Assembly (NCBI GenBank): GCA_003554025.1
Contig: PWFC01000083.1
Location: forward strand, 1-64,000
Length of the DNA stretch: 64,000 bases
Direction of reading: 5' to 3'
From: Mollicutes bacterium
Lineage (GTDB): Bacteria > Bacillota_I > Bacilli_A > Izemoplasmatales > Izemoplasmataceae
Numbering within the stretch: position 1 is the first letter of the stretch; the number at the start of each line of letters is the position of its first letter. This document shows positions 1 through 7,749 of the stretch, piece by piece. The position numbers and the translations under genes are program-made. The notes beneath the pieces were generated by a model that was given only the letters and a program-made list of their open reading frames with translations, made no database searches and was not told the origin of the DNA.

Positions 1-1
1 C

Positions 2-50
2 TACAAAAAATAGACACTGCGAATTATAAAGCGCCAGTGTCTATTTTGTA
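2..50 (-). terminator. Long hairpin downstream of the cupin gene
   Basis: A long inverted repeat has arms at 2-19 and 35-50, with a two-base bulge in the left arm. The A-run in the left arm becomes a U-run on the minus strand. It lies just past the stop of the leftward cupin gene and could end its transcript. It could also serve a gene to the left of the window. Confidence 0.5.
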
Positions 51-95
51 ATGATTAGTATGGTGTGTTATGAAAGCTGTTGAGTTTTCAACATC

Positions 96-422
96 TTATC
101 CCCTTGGTTTGTAGGAGGGCGTTTTGATGTTCAAAAACGTTAAACGTTCGCTTTTGGCCGATACGGACATGCTAGTGTTTTTGGGGCAAGTGACTATTGA
201 ATATGGTTTCACGTCGTAAGAAGAGTCGCCGATAGTGATTGATCCTTGGCCTTCAAGAACAAAGAATGTGACATCCACGGGGACTTGATGCGGAGGGACG
301 GTTTGCCCTGCATGCAAGATAAGTTGCTTCATCAATGCATTTTCGTGATCAACGAGAACTCTAGAGTCGATGCCGCGGACGTTTTTTTCTACGGGGATCT
401 CAAGCATATGTTTATAGACCAT
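96..422 (-). CDS. Small single-domain cupin protein
   Basis: This 108-residue protein has the size and pattern of a single cupin beta-barrel. A first motif around residues 35-60 (LILHAGQTVPPHQVPVD) is followed by FFVLEGQGSITIG and a second strand set ending in a conserved-looking VTCPKNTSMSV stretch. Classical cupin metal ligands are mostly absent: there is one His in motif 1 and none in motif 2, so metal binding is doubtful. The start at 422 is chosen because a GGAGG lies seven bases upstream, whereas the longer reading frame start lacks one. It stands alone on the minus strand, downstream of the polyferredoxin gene. Substrate and role are unknown; a small-ligand sensor or a redox/sulfur-related cupin are both possible. 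Confidence 0.75.
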   Translation of the reverse strand: MVYKHMLEIPVEKNVRGIDSRVLVDHENALMKQLILHAGQTVPPHQVPVDVTFFVLEGQGSITIGDSSYDVKPYSIVTCPKNTSMSVSAKSERLTFLNIKTPSYKPRG

Positions 423-559
423 GATGCACCTCCATTTTCTCAATATATAAGGGTTTTTATTGTATCGTACCGACTATATTATTGTACCAAACTTTGTTTT
501 GTGTAAGAGAGTAAGACGCATTTATTGTTAATAGCACTAGTGGTTGCATATCTCCATTG

Positions 560-1210
560 TCATCGCTGAGTGTTGATGGAAATGCTTGATTTTGAGGATT
601 GATAACGTATAGCGTCAACTGGACAAACACGGGAACAATTATGACAAACCAAGCACTCATCGATGTGAATGTGATGGGCGTGCTTCAGCTTTTCAATCGC
701 TTCGGTAGGACACGATTTTTTGCATAGTCCGCAATTTGTGCAGGTTTCTTCATCGATAATCATGGCGCGCTTGGATTTCTTGGACAAAGCTTTTAGAAGA
801 GTTCCGTAAGGACAAAGGTAACGGTGAAACAGCATATCTTCAAAGAGCAGTGTGACGAGGGCGCCCAAAATCAGCAATCCCGGCAACACAGGTATTTGAC
901 GCCCGGTGACGATAACAAACAAGAAGGCGACAACAAATACCCCTAAAAAGCTGTATCTAATGGAGTTGCGCTTTAAGAAATTCGGTGTTGAAAACCTAGG
1001 AATTCGGAAAGTCTTTCGAAGATATTCCACGGCTTTCATAATCGTGTTGATCGGGCATAACCAGCCACAGTAGAATCTGCTGAACAACAAGGCCGACAAA
1101 AGCGCTAACGCAAACACGCCTAACCACATTTGCATCAGGTCAAGGGCAATTAAAGCTATGAACAAAGCCAAAAAAACAATTTGCACAAGTGTTTGTATGA
1201 TTTTATGCAT
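560..1210 (-). CDS. NapH/polyferredoxin-like membrane 4Fe-4S protein
   Basis: This 216-residue membrane electron-transfer protein starts with two or three hydrophobic segments (about residues 5-42 and 88-125). Each membrane block is followed by a short Cys-Pro motif (YCGWLCPI near 47-54 and RYLCPYG near 131-137) typical of NapH/NosR/CcoG-type polyferredoxins. Two bacterial ferredoxin motifs follow, CxxCxxCxxxCP near residues 157-168 and again near 188-199, predicted to bind two 4Fe-4S clusters on the cytoplasmic side. The start has GGAGGG upstream. It is transcribed away from a Crp/Fnr regulator, and a 14-base palindrome lies between the two genes, suggesting direct control. Probable role is passing electrons between a quinol or reductase partner and a cytoplasmic acceptor. 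The partner is not in the window. Confidence 0.85.
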   Translation of the reverse strand: MHKIIQTLVQIVFLALFIALIALDLMQMWLGVFALALLSALLFSRFYCGWLCPINTIMKAVEYLRKTFRIPRFSTPNFLKRNSIRYSFLGVFVVAFLFVIVTGRQIPVLPGLLILGALVTLLFEDMLFHRYLCPYGTLLKALSKKSKRAMIIDEETCTNCGLCKKSCPTEAIEKLKHAHHIHIDECLVCHNCSRVCPVDAIRYQSSKSSISINTQR

Positions 1211-1258
1211 AAGAAATCCCTCCTGATGACAGTATAGTTGCTATTCTCTCATAAATCC

Positions 1259-1272
1259 GTTACCATGGTAAC
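1259..1272. promoter_or_regulatory. Perfect palindrome, candidate Crp/Fnr operator
   Basis: GTTACCATGGTAAC is a perfect 14-base palindrome. Its arrangement as two 5-base half-sites separated by 4 bases (GTTAC-N4-GTAAC) is the geometry known for Crp/Fnr boxes (TTGAT-N4-ATCAA for Fnr). It sits between the divergent polyferredoxin and Crp/Fnr genes and ends 15 bases before the regulator start. Autoregulation and control of the polyferredoxin gene are inferred. Confidence 0.6.
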
Positions 1273-1287
1273 AGAAGGAATGATTGT

Positions 1288-1965
1288 ATGATTCATGAAG
1301 ATTGTCTTTCAATGCTCATTAGGCTTGAACCTTTTAAACGGCTTACGTCGGACGTGCTTAAAAAGATTTGCAAAGCCTCCGATTTGCGTCGTTATGATTC
1401 GCAGGAAGTTGTGTATTTCCCCGATACCGACTGTGAAACGTTGGACGTGATTGTTGATGGGGAAGTTGCCGTCAAACATGTGTCCAAGCACGGTCACGTG
1501 CTAATCATCGAAAGTTTCACGGCGCCTGCTTTGGTTGGTTTGAATTGCCTTTTCTCTGAGCAGTCAATGCGTACCATGCTGGTTCAAGCGCAATCATCGA
1601 CGAAAATTCTTAAAGTATCGAAAAATACGTTGTTGGAATTGTTGAAAGAACATGAAGCATTCATGATTTCAACAATGCGAGAACTTTCCAAAAGGACACA
1701 TATATTGGCCACAAAACTTTCGAAACTGACACTACTAAGTTTGCGCGAACGCATCGTTTTGTATTTAAAAGAAGCTTCAAGCGCACAAGGTTCTTGGAAC
1801 GTGGCCCTCTCTTCTAGCAAGGCTGAGCTTGCGGAAACACTTGGTACAAGACGTTCGTCTTTGAGCCGGGAGCTTATAAAAATGAGAGAAGAAGGCTTGT
1901 TGACGTTTGACCGCCACTCGATACAAATCAAAGACTCCGCTCTTTTCGAAGAGATTGACGGATAA
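1288..1965 (+). CDS. Crp/Fnr family transcriptional regulator
   Basis: This 225-residue protein has an N-terminal cyclic-nucleotide-binding-like beta-roll (about residues 15-115), a dimerisation helix (about 118-145) and a C-terminal winged helix-turn-helix (about 150-215). The recognition region reads SKAELAETLGTRRSSLSREL, typical of the family. Cysteines occur at 6, 28, 49 and 87 but not as the Fnr N-terminal CxxC cluster motif, so an oxygen-sensing cluster is not evident. The start is supported by AGAAGGA eight bases upstream. It is divergent from a membrane 4Fe-4S protein, and a palindrome of Crp/Fnr geometry lies between them, so that gene is the likely target. The signal could be redox, NO or a small ligand; the sequence does not tell. 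Confidence 0.9.
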   Translation: MIHEDCLSMLIRLEPFKRLTSDVLKKICKASDLRRYDSQEVVYFPDTDCETLDVIVDGEVAVKHVSKHGHVLIIESFTAPALVGLNCLFSEQSMRTMLVQAQSSTKILKVSKNTLLELLKEHEAFMISTMRELSKRTHILATKLSKLTLLSLRERIVLYLKEASSAQGSWNVALSSSKAELAETLGTRRSSLSRELIKMREEGLLTFDRHSIQIKDSALFEEIDG

Positions 1966-1996
1966 GCTTCTCGACTGTCCAGCGATTATCATAATA

Positions 1997-2041
1997 AAAG
2001 TCGTTTCAACCATATGGTATGAGGTCGAAACGACTTTTTTG
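1997..2041 (+). terminator. Intrinsic terminator of the Crp/Fnr gene
   Basis: An 11-bp stem (AAAGTCGTTTC with GAAACGACTTT) with a 19-base loop is followed by a run of T. It lies between the convergent regulator and DJ-1 genes. Confidence 0.8.
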
Positions 2042-2065
2042 TCGTGGCGATAGTAGAGTAAGACG

Positions 2066-2572
2066 TTATTGCAACGCTGCAATAATCGCTTTTAAAAACG
2101 CCGGCAAATCGTTGGGAGTCCTTGAGGTGATGAGATTGTCGTCGACGACGACTTCTTCGTCCAAATAGGTGGCGCCTGCGTTTTCGATGTCTTTGCGTAC
2201 GGTGGGGAAGCCGGTCATCTTGCGGTTGTGCAAGTCGGTGGCGGAAATCACGACCCATGGTGCATGGCAAATCGCCGCAATGGGTTTTCGGAGATTATTC
2301 ATGGCTTTGACGAAATCAATCGTCGCTTGTGTGCGCCGCATGTAATCAGGAGAAAAACCTCCGGGAATAACGACGGCTTCGTACTCTTCGGCTTTTACAT
2401 CCGAAGACGCTCGATCGCTTTTCATAGGCATGCCGTGTTTGCTTTTGTATATTGTGTCTTGTTTTGCACCGATCAAATCAACAGCGAAACCTTCTTCTTG
2501 CAATCGGTAATATGGATAAATCAGCTCTCTATCGTCGAATTGGTTTTCTAGAAGCATTGCGATTTTTCTCAT
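2066..2572 (-). CDS. DJ-1/PfpI family protein
   Basis: This 168-residue protein spans the whole DJ-1/PfpI glutamine-amidotransferase-like fold. The nucleophile elbow reads AAICHAPW (Cys near residue 101 followed by His), and the preceding VVIPGGFSPDYMRR segment matches the family. An early Glu (LLENQFDDREL) is placed as the acidic partner of the cysteine. Members act as general stress proteins, glyoxalase III/deglycases or proteases, and the sequence cannot separate these activities. The start has GGAGGG upstream. It is monocistronic, convergent with the Crp/Fnr gene, and ends about 25 bases from that gene's terminator. Confidence 0.88.
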   Translation of the reverse strand: MRKIAMLLENQFDDRELIYPYYRLQEEGFAVDLIGAKQDTIYKSKHGMPMKSDRASSDVKAEEYEAVVIPGGFSPDYMRRTQATIDFVKAMNNLRKPIAAICHAPWVVISATDLHNRKMTGFPTVRKDIENAGATYLDEEVVVDDNLITSRTPNDLPAFLKAIIAALQ

Positions 2573-2833
2573 GGTATAACGCCCTCCTAACGGACAAGTT
2601 TTTGGATGGTAAAGTCCATGACAATTTCATTGTAATCAATGAAAGAGCGAATGTAAAAGGATGTGCCGTCTTGAATTCTGGTCAAGAAGCATCACACATC
2701 GTAGACATGTTTTATTGTTAAGGTGTTGTCCTGAGGATGTGTGTGTGCTATATTTACCATGTGATTTAAATTGACAAGTCTTGTTATGGCGTTTTAGCTT
2801 GAGTTTGAATCGACAGGATGATGGGGTGTGTTT

Positions 2834-3397
2834 ATGAACAAAGACACGTTGAACATTCGAAAAGCGTATCCGAAAGACCGCGAATTAATCAAAGAGTTAT
2901 GGCGAAGGGTAATCCAAGACGCATTCAAAAACGAAAACTTCGGAAAACATCTTACTCCGGAAAAAGAGCTTGCTTTTAAGATGCGCCAAGTCGACGAAGC
3001 GTTCAAGCAAAACTCAACCACTATTTTTTTGGCTTTTGAAAAGGATGATTTGGTGGGCACCATCGCTTATGGCACTCCTCCGAACAAAGGCATTTTGAAA
3101 CAGACCGGCGATGAATTGATCGACACCATAGAGCTTGGGTCTTTATACATTGATCCTTCCAAGCAAAAAAGAGGGTATGGAATGCGGTTGTTGATGACTG
3201 CGCTTGAAGACCTCAAAAGGCGTGGTGTTAAAACCGTATGTTTCGATTCTATTTACGAAACGTCTAAAAAGATTTGGCGACGCATGTTTGGCGAACCGAC
3301 ATACAATAAAAAAGCTCCGAACCATGATTTCTATCATATGATTTGGGTGGTGGATGTCGAGGACTCTATTGAGCGTTTGAAACGTTACAAGCGTTGA
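2834..3397 (+). CDS. GNAT family N-acetyltransferase
   Basis: This protein of about 187 residues has the GNAT acyl-CoA binding motif: strand beta-4 ELGSLYIDPSKQKRGYGMRLL (about residues 96-117), with the pyrophosphate loop KRGYGM. The N-terminal part (residues 1-60) contains the usual helix alpha-1/alpha-2 region and starts NIRKAYPKDRELIKELW. The acceptor substrate is unknown. An in-frame GTG two codons earlier (2828) is an alternative start; neither has a strong ribosome site. The gene ends in its own terminator. It is one of five GNAT genes in this window. Confidence 0.82.
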   Translation: MNKDTLNIRKAYPKDRELIKELWRRVIQDAFKNENFGKHLTPEKELAFKMRQVDEAFKQNSTTIFLAFEKDDLVGTIAYGTPPNKGILKQTGDELIDTIELGSLYIDPSKQKRGYGMRLLMTALEDLKRRGVKTVCFDSIYETSKKIWRRMFGEPTYNKKAPNHDFYHMIWVVDVEDSIERLKRYKR

Positions 3398-3423
3398 AAG
3401 CGCGCAGCGCTAAAGATATGGAT

Positions 3424-3444
3424 GCGCCTTTCGGCGCTTTTTTT
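3424..3444 (+). terminator. Intrinsic terminator after GNAT gene
   Basis: A compact hairpin, GCGCC-TTTC-GGCGC, is followed by seven T residues 27 bases after the stop. Confidence 0.88.
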
Positions 3445-3470
3445 ATGCAACTTTGATGTTGTGGGGACCG

Positions 3471-3499
3471 TTGCACTGTGTTGGGGTTTGTTTTATAAT
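3471..3499 (+). promoter_or_regulatory. Sigma-70-type promoter of the BCCT gene
   Basis: TTGCAC (3471-3476), a 17-base spacer and TATAAT (3494-3499) lie 31 bases before the chosen start of the BCCT transporter. Confidence 0.8.
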
Positions 3500-3530
3500 G
3501 AGATTGACACGCTGTGAAAGGGTGAAAGCT

Positions 3531-5222
3531 ATGCAAAAAGAAAAGGAACGTCAACAACAATACACAGAGCGTCAAATCGAGATGGAGAACAAGCTTTACA
3601 GTAGAAATTTCACAAAGTGCGGGTTTGACTTGAATCCTTTTGTGTCCTTTACAACGGGCATTTTGGTGTTGGTTTTCATTGTGTACGCGGTGGTCGCAAA
3701 CGCCGGCTTATTCGGTCTTGCACCTGCCGATGAAACCTTGCAAAACATGAGACAGTGGGTTGTTTCGAACACGGATTGGGTGTTTGTTTTCGCGGTGAAC
3801 TTCTTCATCGCGCTGTCTGTGTTCTTAGCGTTTTCCAAACTCGGCCGCGTGCGACTGGGCGGCATGAAGGCGAAGCCGGAGTTCTCGAACTTCGCTTGGT
3901 ATTCCATGTTGATCAGCGCCGGCATGGGCATCGGGCTTATGTTTTGGGCGGTCGGCGAACCGCTTACGCACGCTCAAGAAGGGACGCCTATTTTCGGGGG
4001 TGTGGATTCCTATGTTTCCGCGCTTGCGTCAACCTTTTTGCATTGGGGGTTTCACGCTTGGGCGATTTATGCCATCATGGCGCTTTCTTTAGCCCATTTC
4101 GCTTACAACAAGAAACTCCCGCTTTCTTTGCGGTCAATATTTTACCCGATATTCAAAGAACGGGTTTTCGGCAGGCTCGGAGACATCATAGATTTAGTGG
4201 CCGTGCTTGCGACGCTTTTCGGCCTTGCGACCTCGTTGGGGCTCGGCGTGCAGCAAATAAACAGCGGCCTTGGTCATTTGACCGGCATCACGGTATCGCC
4301 TCTTATGCAAGTTGTGCTGATTATCGTCATCACCGCCGTTGCGGCAATCTCCATCATATCGGGCATCGATAAAGGCGTCAAAAAGCTTTCGAAGACCAAT
4401 ATGAAACTCGCGTTTGGGTTCATGCTGGCCATCTTGATTCTTGGTCCGACGCTTTTCATTTTCCGTCTTTTCGCCAGTTCGTTCGGCACGTATTTGGCGG
4501 ACTTGCCGGCGGCCTCGTTCTTCTTGTCGCTTGCCGAAGGCTCAGAGCGGGATTGGCAGGGCGCATGGACCATCTTCTATCTCGCATGGTGGATATCATG
4601 GAGCCCTTTTGTGGGGATGTTTATCGCAAGAGTGTCCAAAGGGCGTACCATCCGTGAATTCATCATTGCGTCCTTGTTTATCCCTTCGCTTCTTTCCTTT
4701 GTTTGGTTGAGCGTATTCGCGGGCGCCGCTTTTGAAATCGATGCGGGCAATGGTGGGTTGTACGCGCTTGTTGGCGACAATTTGCCGGGTGCGCTTTTTG
4801 AACTTTTAAACATGCTTGACGTTGCGCTTTTCCAAGGAGTCGTCTCCGTCTTGCTTACATTGCTCGCTACGGGCATCATCATCTTTTTCTTCATCACCTC
4901 AAGCGATTCGGGGTCGATTGTGGTTAACGCCATCACCTCGGGCGGCAAGACTTCCACAAAATCCCGTCAACGCGTGTTTTGGGCGGTCATCGAAGGCGCG
5001 ATCGCTTCGGTGCTGATCATCATCGGAGGACAGCGCGCGCTTGAAACGCTTCAAGACGCGGTCATTTTAACGGGGCTTCCGTTTGCGCTTGTGCTTATGG
5101 CGATGAGCGTCTTATTGCTTCGGAGTTTGCAAAAGACCTACCGACGACAGAAGAGTTTGAAAGAAGAGCGAAAATTCCAAAGCCTCTTTGAAGCGACAGA
5201 CGTTACCCATTGCCACGATTGA
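3531..5222 (+). CDS. BCCT family betaine/choline/carnitine transporter
   Basis: This 563-residue integral membrane protein has twelve predicted membrane segments after a short charged N-terminus. Family hallmarks are GMGIGLMFWAVGEPLTH (near residues 126-142) and the tryptophan-rich signature with FYLAWWISWSPFVGMFIARVSKGRT (near residues 350-374). It resembles OpuD/BetT-type sodium-coupled glycine betaine uptake proteins and probably imports compatible solutes for osmoprotection; the exact substrate is not readable. The ATG at 3531 is preferred to the longer frame because it follows GAAAGGGTG and a near-consensus promoter that would lie inside the longer version. The C-terminus is short and basic. 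A strong terminator follows. A second, ABC-type betaine importer is encoded at 51.6-54.0 kb. Confidence 0.93.
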   Translation: MQKEKERQQQYTERQIEMENKLYSRNFTKCGFDLNPFVSFTTGILVLVFIVYAVVANAGLFGLAPADETLQNMRQWVVSNTDWVFVFAVNFFIALSVFLAFSKLGRVRLGGMKAKPEFSNFAWYSMLISAGMGIGLMFWAVGEPLTHAQEGTPIFGGVDSYVSALASTFLHWGFHAWAIYAIMALSLAHFAYNKKLPLSLRSIFYPIFKERVFGRLGDIIDLVAVLATLFGLATSLGLGVQQINSGLGHLTGITVSPLMQVVLIIVITAVAAISIISGIDKGVKKLSKTNMKLAFGFMLAILILGPTLFIFRLFASSFGTYLADLPAASFFLSLAEGSERDWQGAWTIFYLAWWISWSPFVGMFIARVSKGRTIREFIIASLFIPSLLSFVWLSVFAGAAFEIDAGNGGLYALVGDNLPGALFELLNMLDVALFQGVVSVLLTLLATGIIIFFFITSSDSGSIVVNAITSGGKTSTKSRQRVFWAVIEGAIASVLIIIGGQRALETLQDAVILTGLPFALVLMAMSVLLLRSLQKTYRRQKSLKEERKFQSLFEATDVTHCHD

Positions 5223-5251
5223 CCTTATGCTAGATAGATACTTGAATTATG

Positions 5252-5287
5252 AAGCGATGGCCAAGAAACGTTTGGCCATCGCTTTTT
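5252..5287 (+). terminator. Intrinsic terminator after BCCT gene
   Basis: A 13-bp perfect stem (AAGCGATGGCCAA with TTGGCCATCGCTT) runs into T residues, 30 bases past the stop. Confidence 0.9.
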
Positions 5288-5392
5288 TGTGGAATGATCA
5301 AGATAAAATATCGTTTTGTCGTTCTTTATGGTACATTATAGAAGAGCGATGCGCATGCCCTAGACAAAATTAAGAACGCAAAGAGGTGTGAC

Positions 5393-6214
5393 ATGATAGA
5401 ATGTCGTATAGATAAGAATTCTGCGTACAGTGAAAAAATCAAGAAGATGTTGCGCGCGCACAATGTGCGATTCACCGGGCCGGTCTCATTGGAAGAACGT
5501 CATTTCTATATAGAGGAAAAAGGCGAGCTTCTCGGCGCTTTGAAAGTACGTTGCTTTTGGGATTGGGCGACAATCGGAGAAGTGTATTATGAGAACTTGT
5601 CGATTTTAAGTGCGTTGGTTTGGGAGGCTTGGAGGCATTTTGGTCAAAAAGCTGTGGGGATGAAATTTTTCACGCCCGTTAAATCACGCTTTGAGGATTT
5701 TCTTGAAGTCGGTTTTTCTACCGTTGCAACGGTGCAAAATGTCGGAGGATTCGATTACTACTACGCCGACTTGTGCAACAAAAACGTCGTCGAAACACAT
5801 TCTTTTCCTATCCGCAACGTTTCCGAACTCCCGCAAAAATATCGCAAGCGATTGGCGAAGCACACCCGTTCATTCAACGAACGCCACGGCATAGAAGGCC
5901 TCTTTGACACAGTGCAAATCGTCGCGCTTGAAAAAGAAACGTTCCTTGGCGGCGTGCAATGCGAGGTGTATAGCAACACAATGCACATAACACGCTTGGT
6001 CGTTGATGCGAACTACCGCAACCGCGCGATTGGAAAAACGTTGATAGATAGGGTGCTTGAGGAGGCTTTGAAGCGGAAGGTCGGTGCGGTCGAACTCGGG
6101 ACCACCGATTTCCAAGGTCGAGCCTTTTATGAAAAACAAGGCTTCGAAGTGGTCCATACTAGAAAAGACAATCCGAAAGGATTTGACAGTCACACGATGA
6201 TAAAAAGACTGTGA
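5393..6214 (+). CDS. GNAT acetyltransferase with extended N-terminal domain
   Basis: This 273-residue protein has a clear GNAT domain in the C-terminal half: HITRLVVDANYRNRAIGKTL (about residues 198-217) is the acyl-CoA binding motif A, and FYEKQGFEVVHT is motif B. The first 130 residues contain a second, degenerate alpha/beta region (LLGALKVRCFWDWATIGEVYYE) that may be a decayed GNAT repeat. That reading is tentative. The start follows AGAGGTGTGAC. The gene is monocistronic between two terminators. The acceptor is unknown. Confidence 0.8.
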   Translation: MIECRIDKNSAYSEKIKKMLRAHNVRFTGPVSLEERHFYIEEKGELLGALKVRCFWDWATIGEVYYENLSILSALVWEAWRHFGQKAVGMKFFTPVKSRFEDFLEVGFSTVATVQNVGGFDYYYADLCNKNVVETHSFPIRNVSELPQKYRKRLAKHTRSFNERHGIEGLFDTVQIVALEKETFLGGVQCEVYSNTMHITRLVVDANYRNRAIGKTLIDRVLEEALKRKVGAVELGTTDFQGRAFYEKQGFEVVHTRKDNPKGFDSHTMIKRL

Positions 6215-6276
6215 AAGCGATTCTAAGATAGGATTGATTGCAAAGGCGTCGCTTGTATGGTGGCGCTTTTTTCATG

Positions 6277-6328
6277 AAAAAATCCCCTTAAAACGGGTCG
6301 CATTCAAGCGCACCCGCTGCAAGGGGAT
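6277..6328 (-). terminator. Intrinsic terminator of the encapsulin operon
   Basis: Read on the minus strand, ATCCCCTT at the right pairs with AAGGGGAT at the left around an inner GC-rich hairpin, and the stem ends in a U-run. It lies just downstream of the encapsulin stop. Confidence 0.8.
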
Positions 6329-6349
6329 AGGTCGTTATGTAATGCGCGC

Positions 6350-7147
6350 CTACTCGGTGTCGAAGGCGATGACGATGTCCTCATCGAGGCACCGGAAGGT
6401 GAAACTGTTCATGATGAAAAGGCGTATGGTTTCTGCGTTGTGCTGTTCATAACCGATGCTGTAGTCTTGTCCGATGGTCATTTCTAAATCCTCGTGGTCG
6501 CGTGGGATTAAAAACGCTCCTTTTAAGACTCTTGAGCGGATAACTTCGCCGCCGATAATCGCTTCGGCGCTGTGGCGAACAAGACCGCCTTCATGCATTT
6601 GGTTCAGTATTGTCAAGAGTTCATCGGATACGATCAAATCGTAAGGCGGTTCGGTGTATGCGTCTTTCAATTTGTATACGGCTTCTGAAAGCGCGCCTAG
6701 TATTTCGTTGGGGTTTTGGCTGAGTTTGAGACGGTGGCCGGCAACATCGTTCAAACCTTTGATGTTTGCGTTTTTGTTGCCGTTATAAAGCGTGTCTTCT
6801 TCATAAAGCGCCAATTTTTCCGCCGCTTTTTCTAAGGGGTCTAGTTCGGCGTCTTTTTCGCCGCGCAAGATGTTGTCGAGTTCCCAACGGGAAAGATCGA
6901 AAGAAATGCGTGTTTCGATCAACGGTTTCACATCGTATAGACCGGTGTTGACTTCGCCTTTTTTGCCTTCTTTGATTGAGGTCAACCGGCCATGGCCGAC
7001 GCTATTTTTTTCTAGTCCGTGAGGGCCGTCGACATGCAAGACATGACGGGCGCTCAATTGCGATTGGATGACTTCTTTGGCACGGTCGTTGATCTCTTCC
7101 CAAGCTTCGCTCGGGATGGGTGCCAGGTTTTGTTTTAACAAATCCAT
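6350..7147 (-). CDS. Family 1 encapsulin shell protein
   Basis: This 265-residue protein is the usual length for a family 1 (linocin/HK97-fold) encapsulin protomer. It begins with the cargo-peptide-binding N-terminal helix pattern (LAPIPSEAWEEINDRAKEVIQSQL). It continues with the P-domain/E-loop region (IETRISFDLSRWELDNILRG, near 82-101) and the A-domain segment (YDLIVSDELL near 164-173, then a loop and GAFLIPRD near 210). It should self-assemble into an icosahedral protein nanocompartment in the cytosol. The gene lies ten bases after the ferritin-like cargo gene, in the same operon, with AGGAGG before its start. A terminator follows. The assignment rests on whole-length resemblance plus the cargo neighbour. 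The physical size of the shell cannot be read here. Confidence 0.92.
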   Translation of the reverse strand: MDLLKQNLAPIPSEAWEEINDRAKEVIQSQLSARHVLHVDGPHGLEKNSVGHGRLTSIKEGKKGEVNTGLYDVKPLIETRISFDLSRWELDNILRGEKDAELDPLEKAAEKLALYEEDTLYNGNKNANIKGLNDVAGHRLKLSQNPNEILGALSEAVYKLKDAYTEPPYDLIVSDELLTILNQMHEGGLVRHSAEAIIGGEVIRSRVLKGAFLIPRDHEDLEMTIGQDYSIGYEQHNAETIRLFIMNSFTFRCLDEDIVIAFDTE

Positions 7148-7157
7148 ACAACGCCTC

Positions 7158-7505
7158 CTAACGTTTCAATTTGCCGATATTGAGACTTTTGTTGCCTTCG
7201 TCGTCTTCGCCCTCGTCATCGTGGTGACCGATGGGGCCTTCTTTGAAGAGGTTTTCTCTAAGTTCTTCATCGAGTTCCGGGAGTTGGCGCCGCAACCATT
7301 CGATGCCCATAGCTGCATGCTCCAATTCTTCGTCACGGTTGTGTTTCAAAATGTCGTAGACTTCTTTGTCTTTGGTGGCGCTCATGCGTTGATTGTACCA
7401 ATCAACGGCTTCAAATTCTTCCATGACGCTTTTGATTACCCGGGTGATGTCTCGGGTTTTTTCATCAAGCAGTTCGATTGGTTCATGATATTGATCCGTT
7501 GCCAT
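7158..7505 (-). CDS. Encapsulated ferritin-like protein (EncFtn) with cargo-loading peptide
   Basis: This 115-residue protein has two helices like encapsulated ferritins. The first helix carries EEFEAVDWYNQR (near residues 29-40) and the second carries EELEHAAMGIEWL (near residues 60-72). Together they supply the Glu, Glu and ExxH iron ligands of the decameric EncFtn ferroxidase. An acidic, His-containing linker (GHHDDEGEDDEG) leads to a C-terminal tail SLNIGKLKR. This tail matches the short hydrophobic cargo-loading peptides that dock EncFtn inside encapsulins. The start at 7505 has GGAGGG upstream; the longer frame does not. It oxidises Fe(II) and feeds mineral into the shell encoded next door. 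The promoter overlaps a Per/Fur-like palindrome, consistent with iron or peroxide control. Confidence 0.92.
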   Translation of the reverse strand: MATDQYHEPIELLDEKTRDITRVIKSVMEEFEAVDWYNQRMSATKDKEVYDILKHNRDEELEHAAMGIEWLRRQLPELDEELRENLFKEGPIGHHDDEGEDDEGNKSLNIGKLKR

Positions 7506-7545
7506 AAAATCCCTCCAACTCATAAAATGGTGACATCAATGTGTC

Positions 7546-7560
7546 TTATACTCAGTATAA
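7546..7560. promoter_or_regulatory. Per/Fur-like 7-1-7 palindrome over the EncFtn -10 box
   Basis: TTATACTCAGTATAA is a perfect inverted repeat with one central base. The known PerR box is TTATAATnATTATAA, and this site matches 12 of its 14 defined positions. It overlaps the -10 hexamer of the encapsulin operon promoter, an ideal place for repression. The regulator is not in the window. Confidence 0.65.
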
Positions 7561-7582
7561 CATGGAATTGAGGGCGTCTCAA
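7554..7582 (-). promoter_or_regulatory. Promoter of the encapsulin operon
   Basis: On the minus strand TTGAGA (7582-7577), a 17-base spacer and TATACT (7559-7554) lie about 50 bases before the EncFtn start. Confidence 0.75.
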
Positions 7583-7709
7583 AGCATTATGATGCGTTGG
7601 TCATGAAGTCTTTTGCGTTTCGCACGTTTGGAGGGGTTATGTTTGAAGTCTTTCATGCGAGCGCATCAAGTCCGGTCCATAAAAATCATTCATCAATTTT
7701 TTAAAGGCG

Positions 7710-7738
7710 TTGACATGCATAGATGGATGTGATACTTT
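7710..7738 (+). promoter_or_regulatory. Promoter of the GntR regulator gene
   Basis: TTGACA (7710-7715), a 17-base spacer and TACTTT (7733-7738) lie upstream of the regulator at the head of the amino-sugar locus. Confidence 0.7.
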
Positions 7739-7749
7739 AAAAGTGTAAA

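Noticed and set aside
2452-2721. Rightward 89-codon frame overlapping the DJ-1 gene start
   Set aside because: Its first half is the complement of the DJ-1 gene, it has no ribosome site and its product matches nothing recognisable.
3453-3530. Longer start of the BCCT protein
   Set aside because: The promoter -35 and -10 boxes would lie inside the coding region, and the extra residues are unlike the family.
5188-5373. Small frame after the BCCT gene
   Set aside because: It overlaps the BCCT 3' end and reads through the terminator hairpin, with no ribosome site.
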